A DNA stretch of 64,000 nucleotides from a virus. The notes beneath the pieces are model-generated. The model saw only the letters and a list, made by a program, of their open reading frames with translations. It was not told the DNA's origin and searched no databases. Each line of letters begins with the position of its first letter. The first letter of the stretch is position 1. Location: positions 1 to 64,000 of the IMG/VR virus record IMGVR_UViG_3300042509_002293; one strand, 5' to 3'. Position numbers and translations under genes: made by a program. Shown here in pieces: positions 32,569 to 45,000 of this stretch.

Positions 32569-35500
32569 ATGGCCACGATCGGATCACTCGTCGTCGAGTT
32601 TGGGGCAGACCTTCGCGGGCTGAGCGAGGGGATCGGCGCCGCCGTCGACTTATTCGATCAGGTCGCGGAGAGGGCCGAGAGGCTCGCTGAGCAGCTTGAG
32701 TCGTTGGCCCGGCGTGACACCAGGATCAGCATTTCCGCAGACTCGTCCGAGGTCGACTCGGCCACCCAGAGCGTCGAGGACCTCGGGGAGGCTATTGAGT
32801 CTGCCTCGGACGTCGGCGGCGTGTCGGGCGGGCTGTCGGAGGTTTCCTCCGCCGCGCAGGCTGTCGCCACGTCATCTCGCGACGCGACCACCTTCATCAG
32901 CAGGTTCGGCGAGGTTGCTTCGGAGGCTATCCGCCGTCCGGCCAGCGACGCCCTTCGCGGGACGGAGTCCTACATCGAGATGCGGGACTCGATATCCGGG
33001 ATTGGCTCCACCGCATCCCAGTCCCTTGAGGCCGTCTCTTCGGCGACGGAGACGACGGCTTTCGCGGCTCGCGGATGCGCCGAGGCCTTCACGTCGCTCG
33101 CCTCCGGAAACTCTGCCGGCCAGTTTGCCGACGCCGCCATCGTTGCGGCCGGGAGGGTCGTGTCAGCGTACCGGGAGGTTAGTACGCTTTTCTCGGCTGT
33201 CCTGCCGCAGGCCATCGGCGAGGGCGTTACGGCATTCGGAGCCTTGACCGCAACCGTGGGCGGAGGCGGGGCCGTTCTAGCTGCGTTCCAGGGCAGTTCG
33301 GCAGCCACGGCGATTGTTATCGGGTCTCTCGCGAGGTCGTTTGTCGGCGTCGGCGTCGCCTTGGCAACCTATTCCGCAATCATGGCGGCAGCTAGGGTCG
33401 TGCTTTCGGGGCTGAGCGACGAGGCTCGCGCGTATGCCGAGGCCGGAGTGTCGGTCGTCGCGATGATTGTGTCGGGAGCCGCTGCCGCGAGGGCCGGGGC
33501 TGCGGCATACCAGATCGTCGCCTCGGCCATGTTCCGCTCGGGGTCTGCGTCCGCCCTCCTGTCTCAGGTCCTGGGAACTGTCTCATCCGCCACGTCCAGG
33601 CTGCTCGGGCCGACGACGAGGCTGGTTTCTTCCTACGCGACGCTGACGAGCATCATCGGCGTGGCGTCCACGGCGTTCCAGGGCTTCAGCGACAGGCAGC
33701 AGAGCGTTTCGCAGACGTTCACCCAGATTGCAGGCTCGGTGGCGAGGTTCGCGGCCACGTCGGTGGCGATCGGCGCCGTGTCAGGTGGCCTGAATGCCCT
33801 CCGCGCGTACGCTGTGGCCGCCGGCGGCGCAATGACCTCGGCGGGTGCAGGCTCGGCGGCCCTCTCCGGGGCTTTCGGCGGCGCCACGGCAGCCGCCGGC
33901 GGGCTGATCGCGACGTTCCCCGCCGTGGCCGCCGCCATATCCGTGGCCGCCGTCGCATCCGGGAGGTTCGAGCAGCAGCTTGAGTCTCTTGCGTCGAAGG
34001 CCGAGTCCATCGAGCAGATGGCCGATCGCTTTGGGTCATCCAACGAAGGCGTGGAGAAACTGAGGATCGCAGCCTCGAACGCCAACGTCTCGATGATGGC
34101 CCTGATCCGATCGCAGCAGAACTTCTACACCAACCTGAGCAAGGTCAAGTCGGGCCAGTTCGACAGCCAGAACACCCGAGAGGCCAAGCTGGCCTTCGAC
34201 GAGCTTGGCATACCGGTCGAGAAGCTGAAGTCCCTCAAGCCGGAAGAGTCGTTCAGGCTCGTCGCCAAGTCTCTCTCCGAGGTCAAGAACGCGGCCGACA
34301 AGACCAGGATCGCCGTCGACCTGTTCGGCGCTCGTGGAGCGTTCGCCCTGCCGGCCTTGAAGGAGATCGGAGAGCTTGAGGAGGACTTTGGGCGACTCGG
34401 CGGCGCCATCCGGGCCGTCGACTTCGGGAACATTATGAGCATGGAGGCCTCGTTCGACCGGCTCAAGGTCGCGTCGGACGCCCTCAGCCGAACCATGCTC
34501 GTTCCGTTCGTCTCACTCCAGAGGGCCTTCAATAACTTCGCCGCAGACCTCAAGGGTGGGCTCGCCTCGGCCCTTGCCCCCCTGGCCACAATGCTCAACG
34601 CCATCGCGGAGCCGCTTGCCGTGATCATTGAGGCCTTCGGCCGGATGATCAACGTGACGCTCAGGCTGATCGGCATCTTCACGGGTATCGCGGCGTTCTT
34701 CCAGATATTCGCCAGCGTGGCCATGATTTTCCAGGGCATCGGCGAGGGCTTCCGCGCTGCGATGAAGCCCCTGGAAGGCCTGATCGATATGTTCTCCTCT
34801 GCCGGCAACGAGGCCGGCATCTTCAGCGGCGTGATCAGTGTCGTCGAGACGGTCCTCAACGGGATCGGCGTGGCGATCGGCTATGTGATCGGCATCCTCG
34901 CGAACGCGGCCATCGTGATCGTAGCCGGCGCTGCGGCGTGGGCGATCTACTCGGCGGCGATGGCGTTGGCCTCTGCCACGTCCATCACGGCAGCCTTTTC
35001 TTTCGCGGCCGCCTGGGCTGCGGCTCTCGGTCCGTTCCTTCCCGTCATCGGGCTGATCGCCGGAGGAATCGCCCTCATCGGCGGTGCGGTGATGCTTCTT
35101 GCCGTTGGCATCAAGGCCGCATTCGGGTACTTGGTCGGCCTCGGGCAGGCTTTTGGTCTCGTCAGCAAGCAGCGGGATCCGATTGACGCCTCCGCAGCCT
35201 CGACCAAGGACCTCGCCGCCGCAGCCCGAGAAGCCCAGGACGCCGCCTCGTGGTTCAGCGACGGCGAGAACGAGAGCGTGATCGCCGAGTCGGTCAGCGA
35301 AGCCAGGGACGCCTTCAACGGTCTCGTCACCGAGTCGATTAAGTACGGCAAGGCGGGCTCGGACTCTATTGCGTCCGTTCAGAAGCGGTACGCCGACCTT
35401 GAGCAGTCTCTCGCGGACGGCAAGATCAGCACCGAAGAGTTCACCAGCAAGACCGAGGGCCTGTTCGAGTCTGCCGAGAAGGGCATGAAGGACTACGAGC

Positions 35501-37782
35501 AGAGCGCAGCGGTCACGCTCCAGAAGAACCTGGAACTGTACAAGCAGCTTGACGACTCGGTGCGTCAGGTCGAGAAGTCGGTCCGGGACCTCAACTCTGG
35601 CACGGTCGTCGACGGGAAGCTGTTTCCGGCTTCCGAAGAGGTGAAAAAGCGGGCGGCAGAGTACAAGGCGGAGTACACGGCCGCCATCGATGGGATTAAG
35701 AAGAAGCAGCAGTCCGGCGGCTTCCAGGACGAACTCAACGAGCGGCGGAGTCAACTCACGGCCGACCTGGAGTCCGGCAAGATCAATGCCGAGCAGTACG
35801 CCACCATGAAGGTGGAGCTTGACTCCACGAACGCGCAGGAGCAGGCCAAGTTTGCCGCCGAGGACGTTCAGCGGGAGTTTGACCGCAAGACCGCAAAGCT
35901 CAAGGCGGACATCTCGTTCGCTGACGACATTCGGAAGAAGCTCGACGAGGCCTTCCTGTCTCCGGTCGAGAAGTTCCAGAAGGAACTCCAGAAGGTACTC
36001 GACAACCCGCAGCTAACAGACGCCGAGAAGGGTTCCGCAGAGAAGATGCTCCGCCGGGATGCCAAGGAGGATCTCTTCGGCAAGACGGCCCAGCAGAACC
36101 TCACGGACCGGACTCGCGACATCATGCAGGCCAACAGGGCCGGCATTCTCGGTTCGCCGATGGCCGAGGCCGGTGGCGACGGGACGGTGCCTCCGGAGGT
36201 GGCTGCCGAACTGAAGTCCGCCGCCGAGGAATTCGCCTCTGCGGTTGGGGTCACCAGGACTCCTTTCGAGGAATTCTCGTCTCGGCTCGACGGGGTCGCG
36301 AAGCAGTTCGGATTCGCCGGGCAGCCACTCGACGAGGTCCGCAAGAAGCTGGCCGGCAACGCCGAGCAACTCGCCCTCTTCGATCGTGCCGTCCAAGAGG
36401 CTCGCGACAGCCTTCTTCAGTCCTTGGGCATCGAGAAGACGCCCGAGGAGGCCTTCAACGAGCAGATGAAGAAGATCGACGAGGCCGTCAACGCGACGGA
36501 CCCGAACAAGAGGATCACCGCCGAGCAGGCCGAGCAGGCCAGGACCGTCGCCCGCCGCAGACGGGACGCGGAACTGGGAGCCGGCGAGGACCTCGGCGGT
36601 CAGTTCGCCGAGCGTCAGCGGAAGATCGAGGAGTCGTTCGGTGGCGGCAAGGACCCGGCCCGGCAGGGCGTCGCCATGAACAAGCTGGCGATGGACCGCC
36701 GGCAGGCGGCCGGCCTGGACGCGACGGCTGGGCAGACGCTCAAGGCCGGCGTCGACAAGATCAACGACGCGTTCGGCGTTACCGGAAAGTCGATGGCCGA
36801 GATCCAGGCCACCCTCTCTCCGGCTGATTTTGCCGAGTACCAGGAGGCCGTCAAGGCAAACGCCGACAAGGTGAAGCAAAGTCTCGGCATCGAGAAGACC
36901 GGAGCCGAGCAGCTTGCCGAGACTCGGAAGAAGTACCAGAAGGCCGTCGCGGACAAGGTCATCACGGAGGAGGAGGCCGGCAAGGCCCTGAAGCGGCAGA
37001 GGGACAGCCTCCTGTCTTCGCTCGGGATCTCGAAGACACCGGCCCAGGACTTCGAGGACGCCGTCGAGCGAATCAAGGAAAACGCTGCCGAGCTTTCTCC
37101 GGACGAACTGGCGAAGGGAATGAAGGAGGCGAAGGACAAGCTCTTGTCGAGCCTGGGCATCGACAAGTCTCCGGTCCAGGCTGCTTCCGAGCAGATGGAA
37201 AAGCTGACGGAAGCCTTCGAGAAGGGCCAGATCAGCACAGAAGAGTTCGCGGACGGCATGCAGAAGACTCGCGACACCATGCTTCAGTCTCTCGGGATCC
37301 CGCTCGACCCGGTGACGCAACTCGCTGAGAAGATGAAGAATCTCCGGGAGGCTATGGACGCCGACCAGATTACGCCCGAGGAGTTCGCCCGTGGCGAGGA
37401 GGAGGCCAAGAGGGCCCTCCTGCCCGGTGGCGAAGAGGAGAGCCCGATCAAGAAGTTCCAGCGGGACCTGGAGACTCTGGAACGAGCCAACCAGGACAAG
37501 CTCATCTCGGACGACGACTTTGCGCAGCGGAAGCTCAACCTCCAGGCGGAGCTTGAGGAGTCCCTCGCCCCGGCCCTGGACAAACTGGCCCCAGACCGCC
37601 GTGGCGTCGACGGCTCTGACGCCCGCAGCAAGGCCGGCGTCGACACGTTCTTCCGGATTCTTCGCGGCAACGACAACCCGTCGCTCAAGGCCCAGCTTGA
37701 GATCGCCAAGAACACCCGCCTCCTCGCCGAGGCCTCGCGGGAGCCCGAGGCGGCTCCGTTCATCGCCCAGCTTCCTCGATAG
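32569..37782 (+). CDS. Tail tape measure protein
   Basis: 1737 residues, beginning MATIGSLVVEFGADLRGLSE. The first 600 residues are Ala/Ser-rich helices, and residues ~640-880 include long hydrophobic stretches (VIGYVIGILANAAIVIVAGA, GPFLPVIGLIAGGIALIGGA) typical of tape measures that interact with the membrane during DNA entry. From about residue 1210 to 1690 there is a repeated coiled-coil unit with the recurring phrase LLxSLGIxKTPxxxF. The size implies a tail of roughly 250 nm, by the usual ~0.15 nm per residue. The gene follows G/GT as expected. Confidence 0.9.
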   Translation: MATIGSLVVEFGADLRGLSEGIGAAVDLFDQVAERAERLAEQLESLARRDTRISISADSSEVDSATQSVEDLGEAIESASDVGGVSGGLSEVSSAAQAVATSSRDATTFISRFGEVASEAIRRPASDALRGTESYIEMRDSISGIGSTASQSLEAVSSATETTAFAARGCAEAFTSLASGNSAGQFADAAIVAAGRVVSAYREVSTLFSAVLPQAIGEGVTAFGALTATVGGGGAVLAAFQGSSAATAIVIGSLARSFVGVGVALATYSAIMAAARVVLSGLSDEARAYAEAGVSVVAMIVSGAAAARAGAAAYQIVASAMFRSGSASALLSQVLGTVSSATSRLLGPTTRLVSSYATLTSIIGVASTAFQGFSDRQQSVSQTFTQIAGSVARFAATSVAIGAVSGGLNALRAYAVAAGGAMTSAGAGSAALSGAFGGATAAAGGLIATFPAVAAAISVAAVASGRFEQQLESLASKAESIEQMADRFGSSNEGVEKLRIAASNANVSMMALIRSQQNFYTNLSKVKSGQFDSQNTREAKLAFDELGIPVEKLKSLKPEESFRLVAKSLSEVKNAADKTRIAVDLFGARGAFALPALKEIGELEEDFGRLGGAIRAVDFGNIMSMEASFDRLKVASDALSRTMLVPFVSLQRAFNNFAADLKGGLASALAPLATMLNAIAEPLAVIIEAFGRMINVTLRLIGIFTGIAAFFQIFASVAMIFQGIGEGFRAAMKPLEGLIDMFSSAGNEAGIFSGVISVVETVLNGIGVAIGYVIGILANAAIVIVAGAAAWAIYSAAMALASATSITAAFSFAAAWAAALGPFLPVIGLIAGGIALIGGAVMLLAVGIKAAFGYLVGLGQAFGLVSKQRDPIDASAASTKDLAAAAREAQDAASWFSDGENESVIAESVSEARDAFNGLVTESIKYGKAGSDSIASVQKRYADLEQSLADGKISTEEFTSKTEGLFESAEKGMKDYEQSAAVTLQKNLELYKQLDDSVRQVEKSVRDLNSGTVVDGKLFPASEEVKKRAAEYKAEYTAAIDGIKKKQQSGGFQDELNERRSQLTADLESGKINAEQYATMKVELDSTNAQEQAKFAAEDVQREFDRKTAKLKADISFADDIRKKLDEAFLSPVEKFQKELQKVLDNPQLTDAEKGSAEKMLRRDAKEDLFGKTAQQNLTDRTRDIMQANRAGILGSPMAEAGGDGTVPPEVAAELKSAAEEFASAVGVTRTPFEEFSSRLDGVAKQFGFAGQPLDEVRKKLAGNAEQLALFDRAVQEARDSLLQSLGIEKTPEEAFNEQMKKIDEAVNATDPNKRITAEQAEQARTVARRRRDAELGAGEDLGGQFAERQRKIEESFGGGKDPARQGVAMNKLAMDRRQAAGLDATAGQTLKAGVDKINDAFGVTGKSMAEIQATLSPADFAEYQEAVKANADKVKQSLGIEKTGAEQLAETRKKYQKAVADKVITEEEAGKALKRQRDSLLSSLGISKTPAQDFEDAVERIKENAAELSPDELAKGMKEAKDKLLSSLGIDKSPVQAASEQMEKLTEAFEKGQISTEEFADGMQKTRDTMLQSLGIPLDPVTQLAEKMKNLREAMDADQITPEEFARGEEEAKRALLPGGEEESPIKKFQRDLETLERANQDKLISDDDFAQRKLNLQAELEESLAPALDKLAPDRRGVDGSDARSKAGVDTFFRILRGNDNPSLKAQLEIAKNTRLLAEASREPEAAPFIAQLPR

Positions 37783-37797
37783 TACGGATACTCATAC

Positions 37798-38700
37798 ATG
37801 GCTGTCGTTCGATGCCGAGAGATGTACCGTGGCCGCCAGAGGTCCAACAGCTACGGAGACGTGCCGACGTACACCAGGATCTGGATGGTCACGGTCGACG
37901 ACGCGAACACACCTTTCCAGGAGATATCCGAGGCGCCCAAAATTGCGTGGCTGGCCGCGCACCCCGAGGACTCTAGCGCGTTCCTTTTTGACTCCCAGGT
38001 CCAGCAGGATGGCGACAGCCCGTTCCACTACCGGGTGACGTTCTCGTACAAAGGCCTGACCGACAAGGATCCTACGCCGACAGACAGGCCACCACAGTTC
38101 TCGTTCTCGGGCTCCCTGGCGTCGGCGCCATGCTTCTGGCACTACCCGTTCGCCAACAACAACACGGACAAGAGGGTGATCCTCAACTCCGCAGGGGACC
38201 CCATCGGAGGCCTCGACCGGGACGAGGGCGAGTTCACGGTGACGATCACCTACAACGAGATCGCTCCGTTCAATTACGCCAAGGCGCAGCAGTACGTCGG
38301 CGCCATCAACAGCGACACCTGGAGTGGCGGGGATCCGAAATGCTGGAAGTGCATGTCGATCAGCGCCAACAGGAAAATTGAGCGAGCGCCCGACGAAGCT
38401 CCGCCTCTAATACCGGGCGAGCCACGAGTCTGGAAGACATACATCTACTACGAATTGAGCGAGGTGCTCGCGTATCGGGCGACGGGCTGGGACCTCCAGA
38501 CGTGGGACGTGGGCTTCAATCAGATAGTCGGCGGTCAGCGGATGAAGATCATGGCAGGAGGCGACCCGGTGAGTGAGCCGGTCGCACTGAGCGGGGGGGC
38601 GGCGAAGGCTCCCGGCCAGCCGCCGGACCTGCTCTCGTTCCGCATCTACAAGATGCTTCCGTTCAGCGGGACGTTCCCTGTGATCCCAGACACGGTGTAA
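37798..38700 (+). CDS. Tail tip-region protein, unknown family
   Basis: 300 residues after the tape measure, where distal tail or baseplate hub proteins are usually encoded. The sequence begins MAVVRCREMYRGRQRSNSYG and contains YTRIWMVTVDDANTPFQEIS, DEGEFTVTITYNEIAPFNYA and YIYYELSEVLAYRATGWDLQ. It is mixed beta. No known distal tail signature is obvious. GTACGGATAC lies just upstream (recurrent element). Confidence 0.55.
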   Translation: MAVVRCREMYRGRQRSNSYGDVPTYTRIWMVTVDDANTPFQEISEAPKIAWLAAHPEDSSAFLFDSQVQQDGDSPFHYRVTFSYKGLTDKDPTPTDRPPQFSFSGSLASAPCFWHYPFANNNTDKRVILNSAGDPIGGLDRDEGEFTVTITYNEIAPFNYAKAQQYVGAINSDTWSGGDPKCWKCMSISANRKIERAPDEAPPLIPGEPRVWKTYIYYELSEVLAYRATGWDLQTWDVGFNQIVGGQRMKIMAGGDPVSEPVALSGGAAKAPGQPPDLLSFRIYKMLPFSGTFPVIPDTV

Positions 38701-38704
38701 CGGC

Positions 38705-39073
38705 ATGGCATACGGACCATCACCCAGCTATCGCGCAGACTCCGGCTCGGCGTCCAGGCCTGTTCAGTTCACGCTCCAGGATGCGGAGCGAATCGGAAGA
38801 GTGGTGTCCGCCTACGAGCGAAGTCGTCGGGGCAGGAATCCCAGCACGCTGCCGAGGGCGGCTGGCGGCGGCGCGGCAATCCGGGAGGCGACGTTCGTGG
38901 GGTCGTGGGCGTTGGGGTCTCAGAAAGTCGTCGACCTAGCCGGCGGCGGGGGCACTGCGGTCGCGGTCAACAAGCTGTTCAACATCATCGGCGTTGGCTC
39001 CTTCGGCTGGAGGACCTGCTACATCTCTCGGTCCGGCGACGGGCCGTATGTTCTCGTCAACTCGGAGTGCTGA
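38705..39073 (+). CDS. Small tail tip-region protein
   Basis: 122 residues, MAYGPSPSYRADSGSASRPV ... LQDAERIGRVVSAYERSRRG and a Gly-rich C-terminal half with a Cys pair (CYIS, SEC). 'LQDAERIxxVVxxYER' is a phrase seen in small proteins around baseplate genes of related phages. The function is unknown. Its stop precedes the next start by two bases. Confidence 0.55.
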   Translation: MAYGPSPSYRADSGSASRPVQFTLQDAERIGRVVSAYERSRRGRNPSTLPRAAGGGAAIREATFVGSWALGSQKVVDLAGGGGTAVAVNKLFNIIGVGSFGWRTCYISRSGDGPYVLVNSEC

Positions 39074-39075
39074 CG

Positions 39076-42000
39076 GTGGGCTCCCCTGATCGAGGCTGTC
39101 ACTCGCCGCGAGCCTACACCTGGGGGGAGGGGGCATCGGCGTCGTCCACCTACGGAAGGTACAGGGGCTCGTGGCCGTACCGCCAGGGGTCATACTTGCC
39201 TGGATTCTTCGGGGACTTCCGAGACCCGCCGATTGCGGGCGATTGCCAGATCCCTCCGTCCATGCAGGGAGACTGGATTGATTTCTCGTCAACGGGCTGG
39301 ACGTCGTATGCCATCGACTCTTCTGGCCAGTTGTGGGCGTGGGGAGACGGTCCGCTCGGGGACGGAACGCTCTACGGCTCCATGCACCCAATCAGGATCC
39401 CCGGGGGTCCCTGGAAAAGTGTGTCGACGTGCGGGCCCCACACCGTGGCCGTCACCACAGACGGCGACGTCTATACATGGGGCGGAAACTCTTACGGTGA
39501 GCTTGGCAACGGGACGGCGAGGGCACCTGAATCGTGGTCGCCTCGGCTGATGCTTAACTCGTCGATCGAGTACGTCAGGACAGGTCCCGGGACCGAATTC
39601 AACCCTTCATTTAATCTGAATTCCCCGCAGATTGTGAAGGCTAATCAAGACGACCCCGGCGGCGGTGCCATCCTCCGGGTCAACCGCGAATTTTTCATAG
39701 AGCGGTTTACCAACATATCGGCCTCCGGAATCTCTTTTGGGGAATTATTTAGCCTGCCCGTCCTGAGCGTTGAAGGCTCCCCTGTTATTGAGCCCGCCGA
39801 GCTTGCGCCCAACGTCTCCCTGAGGGTGCTGCGGGTGGAGGTCGTGTCTGGCGGACAAGGCTACGAAAACGGCGCGGCCGTGGTTTTCTCTCCGAACGCC
39901 GCCGGCATTGCCGCAACCGGCCGAGTCGTTGTCTATGGGGGGGCCGTGCTTTATGTCCTGGTCGACTACAGGGAAGAGCCGGTCCTCTACGACAAGATGC
40001 CGACGGCGACGATCGTGGGGTCAGGAGGCGGCGCCGTTGTGCAGGTGGTGGCAACCGGAAGAATGACCGGGATCGATCTTCGATCGAAAGGCCGATATCA
40101 GGCATCAGGCCTGTCTGTCGCCTGGAAGCTCCTCGGCCGCGACCACTCCACCGTGGTGTCGCAGGGCGACACGTCTGGGGCTTTCCTTCCGTTCGTCGTC
40201 GCTCGCATCACCGGCATCGACGTCATCGACGGCGGCAGCGGGTACACATGCCCATCAGGCCTTCCGCTGAAGGTGCATTGCAGCGGCGTCGAGGTTGGCG
40301 AGTGCGTTCTCTCGCCGTCGGGCGTGGCGTCGGTGACTCCGTCGACGGTCCAGGCGGCCGACCGGTCGCTCGGCGAGTTGTCGCCGTTCTCGGTAGGAAT
40401 CTATCAGTCGGGTGCTTCATTGACTTACAAGTACCCGCCCAAAGGCGCCGAGCTTCGCTTCACCGGCAGCGGGCTGGCGGTGCCGCTTGAAATCTCCTTG
40501 TCGTCAGCGCCTTTTGCCACGTCGCTCGACGCGGAAGCCGTTAATTATCCTGACGAGAAGTCGAAGGCCAGCGTGAACAAAGTTTTCGTTGTCCACAGCA
40601 AGGGAAGTTTTTCTATTGACGTCGCTGGGCGGAACGTCCGTGAAGAAAGCAAGGTTGAAATCTGGGTTCCCTACGAGGGAGAGCCGAATCCAGAAGTCCC
40701 GAAGGCCTACCTCACGTTCCAGGATGGATACCCAGAAATCGAACTGGTCGTCTGGTTTGACTATCCGCAGTGGTCGGCTCGCTTGACGGAGTCGATCTAC
40801 GGAGTGACGAGCAGGCCTTACGTTGTGGTGAGACAATCCGAGGAGCAGTACGGCCCCGGGACGAGGCCATCCACAGTCCTGCCGCTGCCGGTGGCTGCGG
40901 TTGATCCTACGGGATTCCCCTCTGCGATACCTCACGCCCCCTACAACCGACCCTTGAATCCATCCCGGGGCGGGCTCCTGCTGTGGGGCCAGAGGGCTTA
41001 CGACCAGCGACCTCTCACTGGGGGGCAGTGTTTCTGGCTGGGTCCTGGCATTACGGTGAGCGACTACGCTACGTCCGAAGGGGACCGGTGTTACGAGGTC
41101 GTCGACAACGTGTACGGCGGAGACGTCCTCGGGCTCGTGAGGGGCGTGCCGGCGACACTCACCGGCGCTGAAGCTCGAACCCACCACCAGACGAGCAGGT
41201 TACTGACTGGCTACGGCGTCACTGTCTACACATATCTTGGCGGGCAACGCTACTCATGGCCAGACTTCCAGACTCAGAGCGTTTATCCGGAGAGGCGGTC
41301 CGTAATAAGCAACTTAGGTGAGTCCTGGGAGGGACCGCCGACGCTGCCCCCGCAGGTCACCGCCGTATACGACGATGCCGGAACATACGGCGATCGGGTC
41401 TCAATCGCCTGCTCGGTCGGCACTCAAGGAAGGTCCGTAGGCCTATCCTTCTCGATATCCGACCCCGGCTCAGGATACAGGGAGGAGCCGAGCGTTGTGT
41501 TCACGACCCTGGCCCTGTCGCCCACCAGGATTTCCTCGATCTCCGGCGTCGACAAGGCCGTGGCCGTTTACGGTCGGACAACTCTCCTCAAGGACGGCGT
41601 CCTGTACTGGTGCGGCGCCGAGCACATCGGCTACAGCAATGGCACAGTCGCGTCGCTCATCTCGACGACCCCCACACGCCAGGGGTACTCGCTGCGGGTC
41701 TATTCCAATGGCTTGCTCGGAGGCATGCCCTGGAACCTGATCGATTACTGGGCTCCCAACCCCCCGGACGAAACGTACATCCTGAACATGCTGACGCAGG
41801 CGTTCCTGCCCCAGGCCAGGACGTCGGGGTGTGACGCCACTCCCCGGCAGGGGGACGGCCACAGCGATTCGTATGTCTCTCCGGGGCCCGTCGACGTCGG
41901 GCCGCCGTCGCCGCTGACTGGGGTTCCGATCTTTTGGCCGCCTGAGGGGTATGTGCCTCCTCCGCCGCCGACGGGGTGGCAGCCGCCCCCTCCGCCGCTG

Positions 42001-45000
42001 GGGGATCCTCCGCCCGGATCTATAGTCGTGCCTCGCGGAGTTTATGCCGGTTCGAGTCAGATATTCGACGTCCCAAACAAGAACGACCGTGTCGTCGTGC
42101 CCGTCGACTACTCCGACCGAGAGAGTATTTTCGGGGTTAAAAAGAGCAGCTATCCCGTCGCCGAGACTTTATTCGGCAGCCACTTCAGCGTGCCCGACCT
42201 GCCAGCCGGCTTCTACGGCGTCCTCGATTCGCCGGGATACGTCCGCGACATCATCCAGACGAGCCCGTGGGGATTCCACGCCATAGGTCAGGATGGAGGC
42301 AAGTGGATCGTCGGATCCGGCCCCGGGCCGGGGAGGTTCTGGCCCGTCCAGCGAAAGACAATTTTCGCACCTGAGGGCGCGGTGAGCGTGTCACGGACGT
42401 GGTCTCTGGAGGACAAGCAGGCCAAGTTGCAGCTTATTGTCAACAATGAGGTCTGCCGCGAGCAGCAGATTCAATGGAAGGCCCTCAAGGCTGAGGAGAA
42501 CAACGAAGACGTTCAGTTTTCGTGGAGGGACTTCGGGGATGTTGTGGCAGACTCACCCCAGGAGCTTGCGCTCTTGTTCCCCGCATATCCGGCCGGCTTT
42601 CGCCCAGGCGGGCTCGTCAAGCTGCGGATCTCTGGCGGCAGTAAGGTGACGATCTGGCCCGCCTCGTCGGGAACGCCCAGCGTCGCGACCTACGACTACG
42701 AGTCGTGTCCCAATAAGTATTTTGAATGGAAAAGATTTTACAGAGATGGGGAGAACAAAAATCCAGTCGGAGCGGGCGGCGTTACGCTCTTGCCCCTCGC
42801 CATTCCCACGGCCGAGATCCCCGAGGGCGGTGTGATCCTTAGGGCAGTCGCCGGGAGGATTCCGGGCGAATACTACGAGCCCACCTGCGAAGGCGAGGAC
42901 ACGGGCCCCGGAAGCACTTTTTGGGAAGGCCCAACCGCGACCACGATAGGCCACTTTTACACGCCCAAGTCCCACACCTGGAGCACGTCCTTCTGGTGGG
43001 AACATCACGATGCACCGATTTACGAGATACCAACGGAGGTGGACCTTCCCTCCATCAACTACCTCGGGGCTTACGCCGGCGGCCTCTACCTCACGCAGCC
43101 TCTTGCGATTGGCCAGATGGGTTACCTTGGCCAGATCGGTTATGTGAACGGCGACGGAATCTATGTTTCCCAGCCCTGGACTTCGCCGGCCCTGCCGAAA
43201 GATGTTGTGCTGTCTTCGCTTATTGAAACAAAAACCTACGTCACGCAACTTCCGACGGTGGTGTTGGTTTCTCCTTCTGGGGCTACGGTGACTGGACAGT
43301 GGGTCGCTCGCCCCACCTCCGGAAGCGGCATCGCGCCGTACAAAATCTCGAACGTCGTGGATGCGGCCGGGAAGTCGTTGTCGACTCAAGTCCAAAACGG
43401 AAGTACCAGCCTTGCCGTCACGAGCCAGGGCTCGACTGTCCTTTTGGGCAGCGGCCAGGAGGTCCCGTCCGCATACCAGCGAAGCTTCCAGAAGCTCGGC
43501 CGATCGTTCGGCTTATCGGGCGGGTCGATTTACACAACCGAGTCCATTCGACCCAGAGCCACGCAGAACGTGGCCGTGCAGGTCGTCAATCCTGGGTACG
43601 GATACACGGACGTCCCGGAGGTGCGTGCCAGCCACCAGCCGGACTCCAGCATCGCGAGGGTCACTCCGCAGTTCTCCGGGTCCGTCGTCTCCGTCGGCGT
43701 GATCAAGGGCGGCTCTGGATTTCAGTTCCCGCCCAGGGTGGCGTTCGCGAACGGGTTCGCCTCGGCCGAGGCCGTGATCGAGGGCCCAATCGGTCGCGTC
43801 GTAGTCGTGAACCGTGGGGCCGGCTACCTCTCGCCGCCGCTTGTTTATTTCGATGGCCCCGGAATCCCCGCGAAGGCAGTCGCAGTCCTTGGCCCCGGTG
43901 GCTCCGTTCAGTCGGTCACGATCATCGACGGAGGCAGGTATCGACAGCCTCCAGTAGTTCAACTGATTCCTACCAACTTTTGGGGCGAAGGTGCGATCGG
44001 GGCAGCGGCGGAGGCACATATCGACGGGCGGGTGCTGTACGCGACCGTGTCCAGCGGAGGCCAGTACGACAGCCCGCCTCTGGTTTTTGCCGTTCGTCAG
44101 ATTCCCCTCACTGAGACGTCCTTCACGGACGACGACCAAGACTACCGGGACTACAGAAACGGCCTGATCACGCTCCAGGAGTACCACGCAAGGCCCGGCG
44201 TATGCGTTCTTGAGGCCAGGGTCGAGGGGACGGTGACAGACATCGACGTCAACTCCGGCGGAAATTGGTACAGCGATTGGTACTGGAACGACACGGCGAA
44301 GGTCGAGAACTCACCGACTACCGAGGGCCTCGCGATCCACCCCCTCGTCTGCGACGATCCGTACAAGTCTTCCTTGCTTCCCCTGGGCACGCTCTCGGCC
44401 AACTTTCCGTACCCTGGCGGACCAGTCAGCAAGGGCAACATCTATTCCGGCAGGGTGTACCGCAGGAGACCCGAGTTTCCGCTCGTCAACTCGCAGACGT
44501 TCTTCGTCGAGATGGTGAATTGCGCCAGGAATCGTGCCCGGGGGCTGCGGTCCCAGGTTCCCGTCTCGCCGTGGCAATGGGTCAACGGGAGCATTCACGT
44601 CAAGGACATCTCCGGCAAGAGCCTCAAGACTGCGGTGTCGCACACCGAGATCACACTCCCGGGCGGGTCAAAGGCCAAGCTCAGCGACATCCCCATGACC
44701 CAGCGGTGGTACAAGCTCTTGGACGTCCTCGGAACCGGTGCCGAGATTAGTGAGTCCGGTCGCATTCTTTCGATCTCCGCGCAGGGGGGAGGCTACACTG
44801 ACGCCGTCTGCTTGCAGCTTGTGTCCGCAAGGCCTCCGGCCTACGGCGCCTATGCAACGACTGAGGTGGACAGTTCTGGCTCTGTTTCTGGGGTATCGCT
44901 CGATTCCGGCGGTTTCGGATACCTCAATCCGGTCGCCTTCGTGTACGGCGGCAGGCGAATGCCGGGTGTTCCGTATCGGCAGGCAAAGCTGGGCATCGTC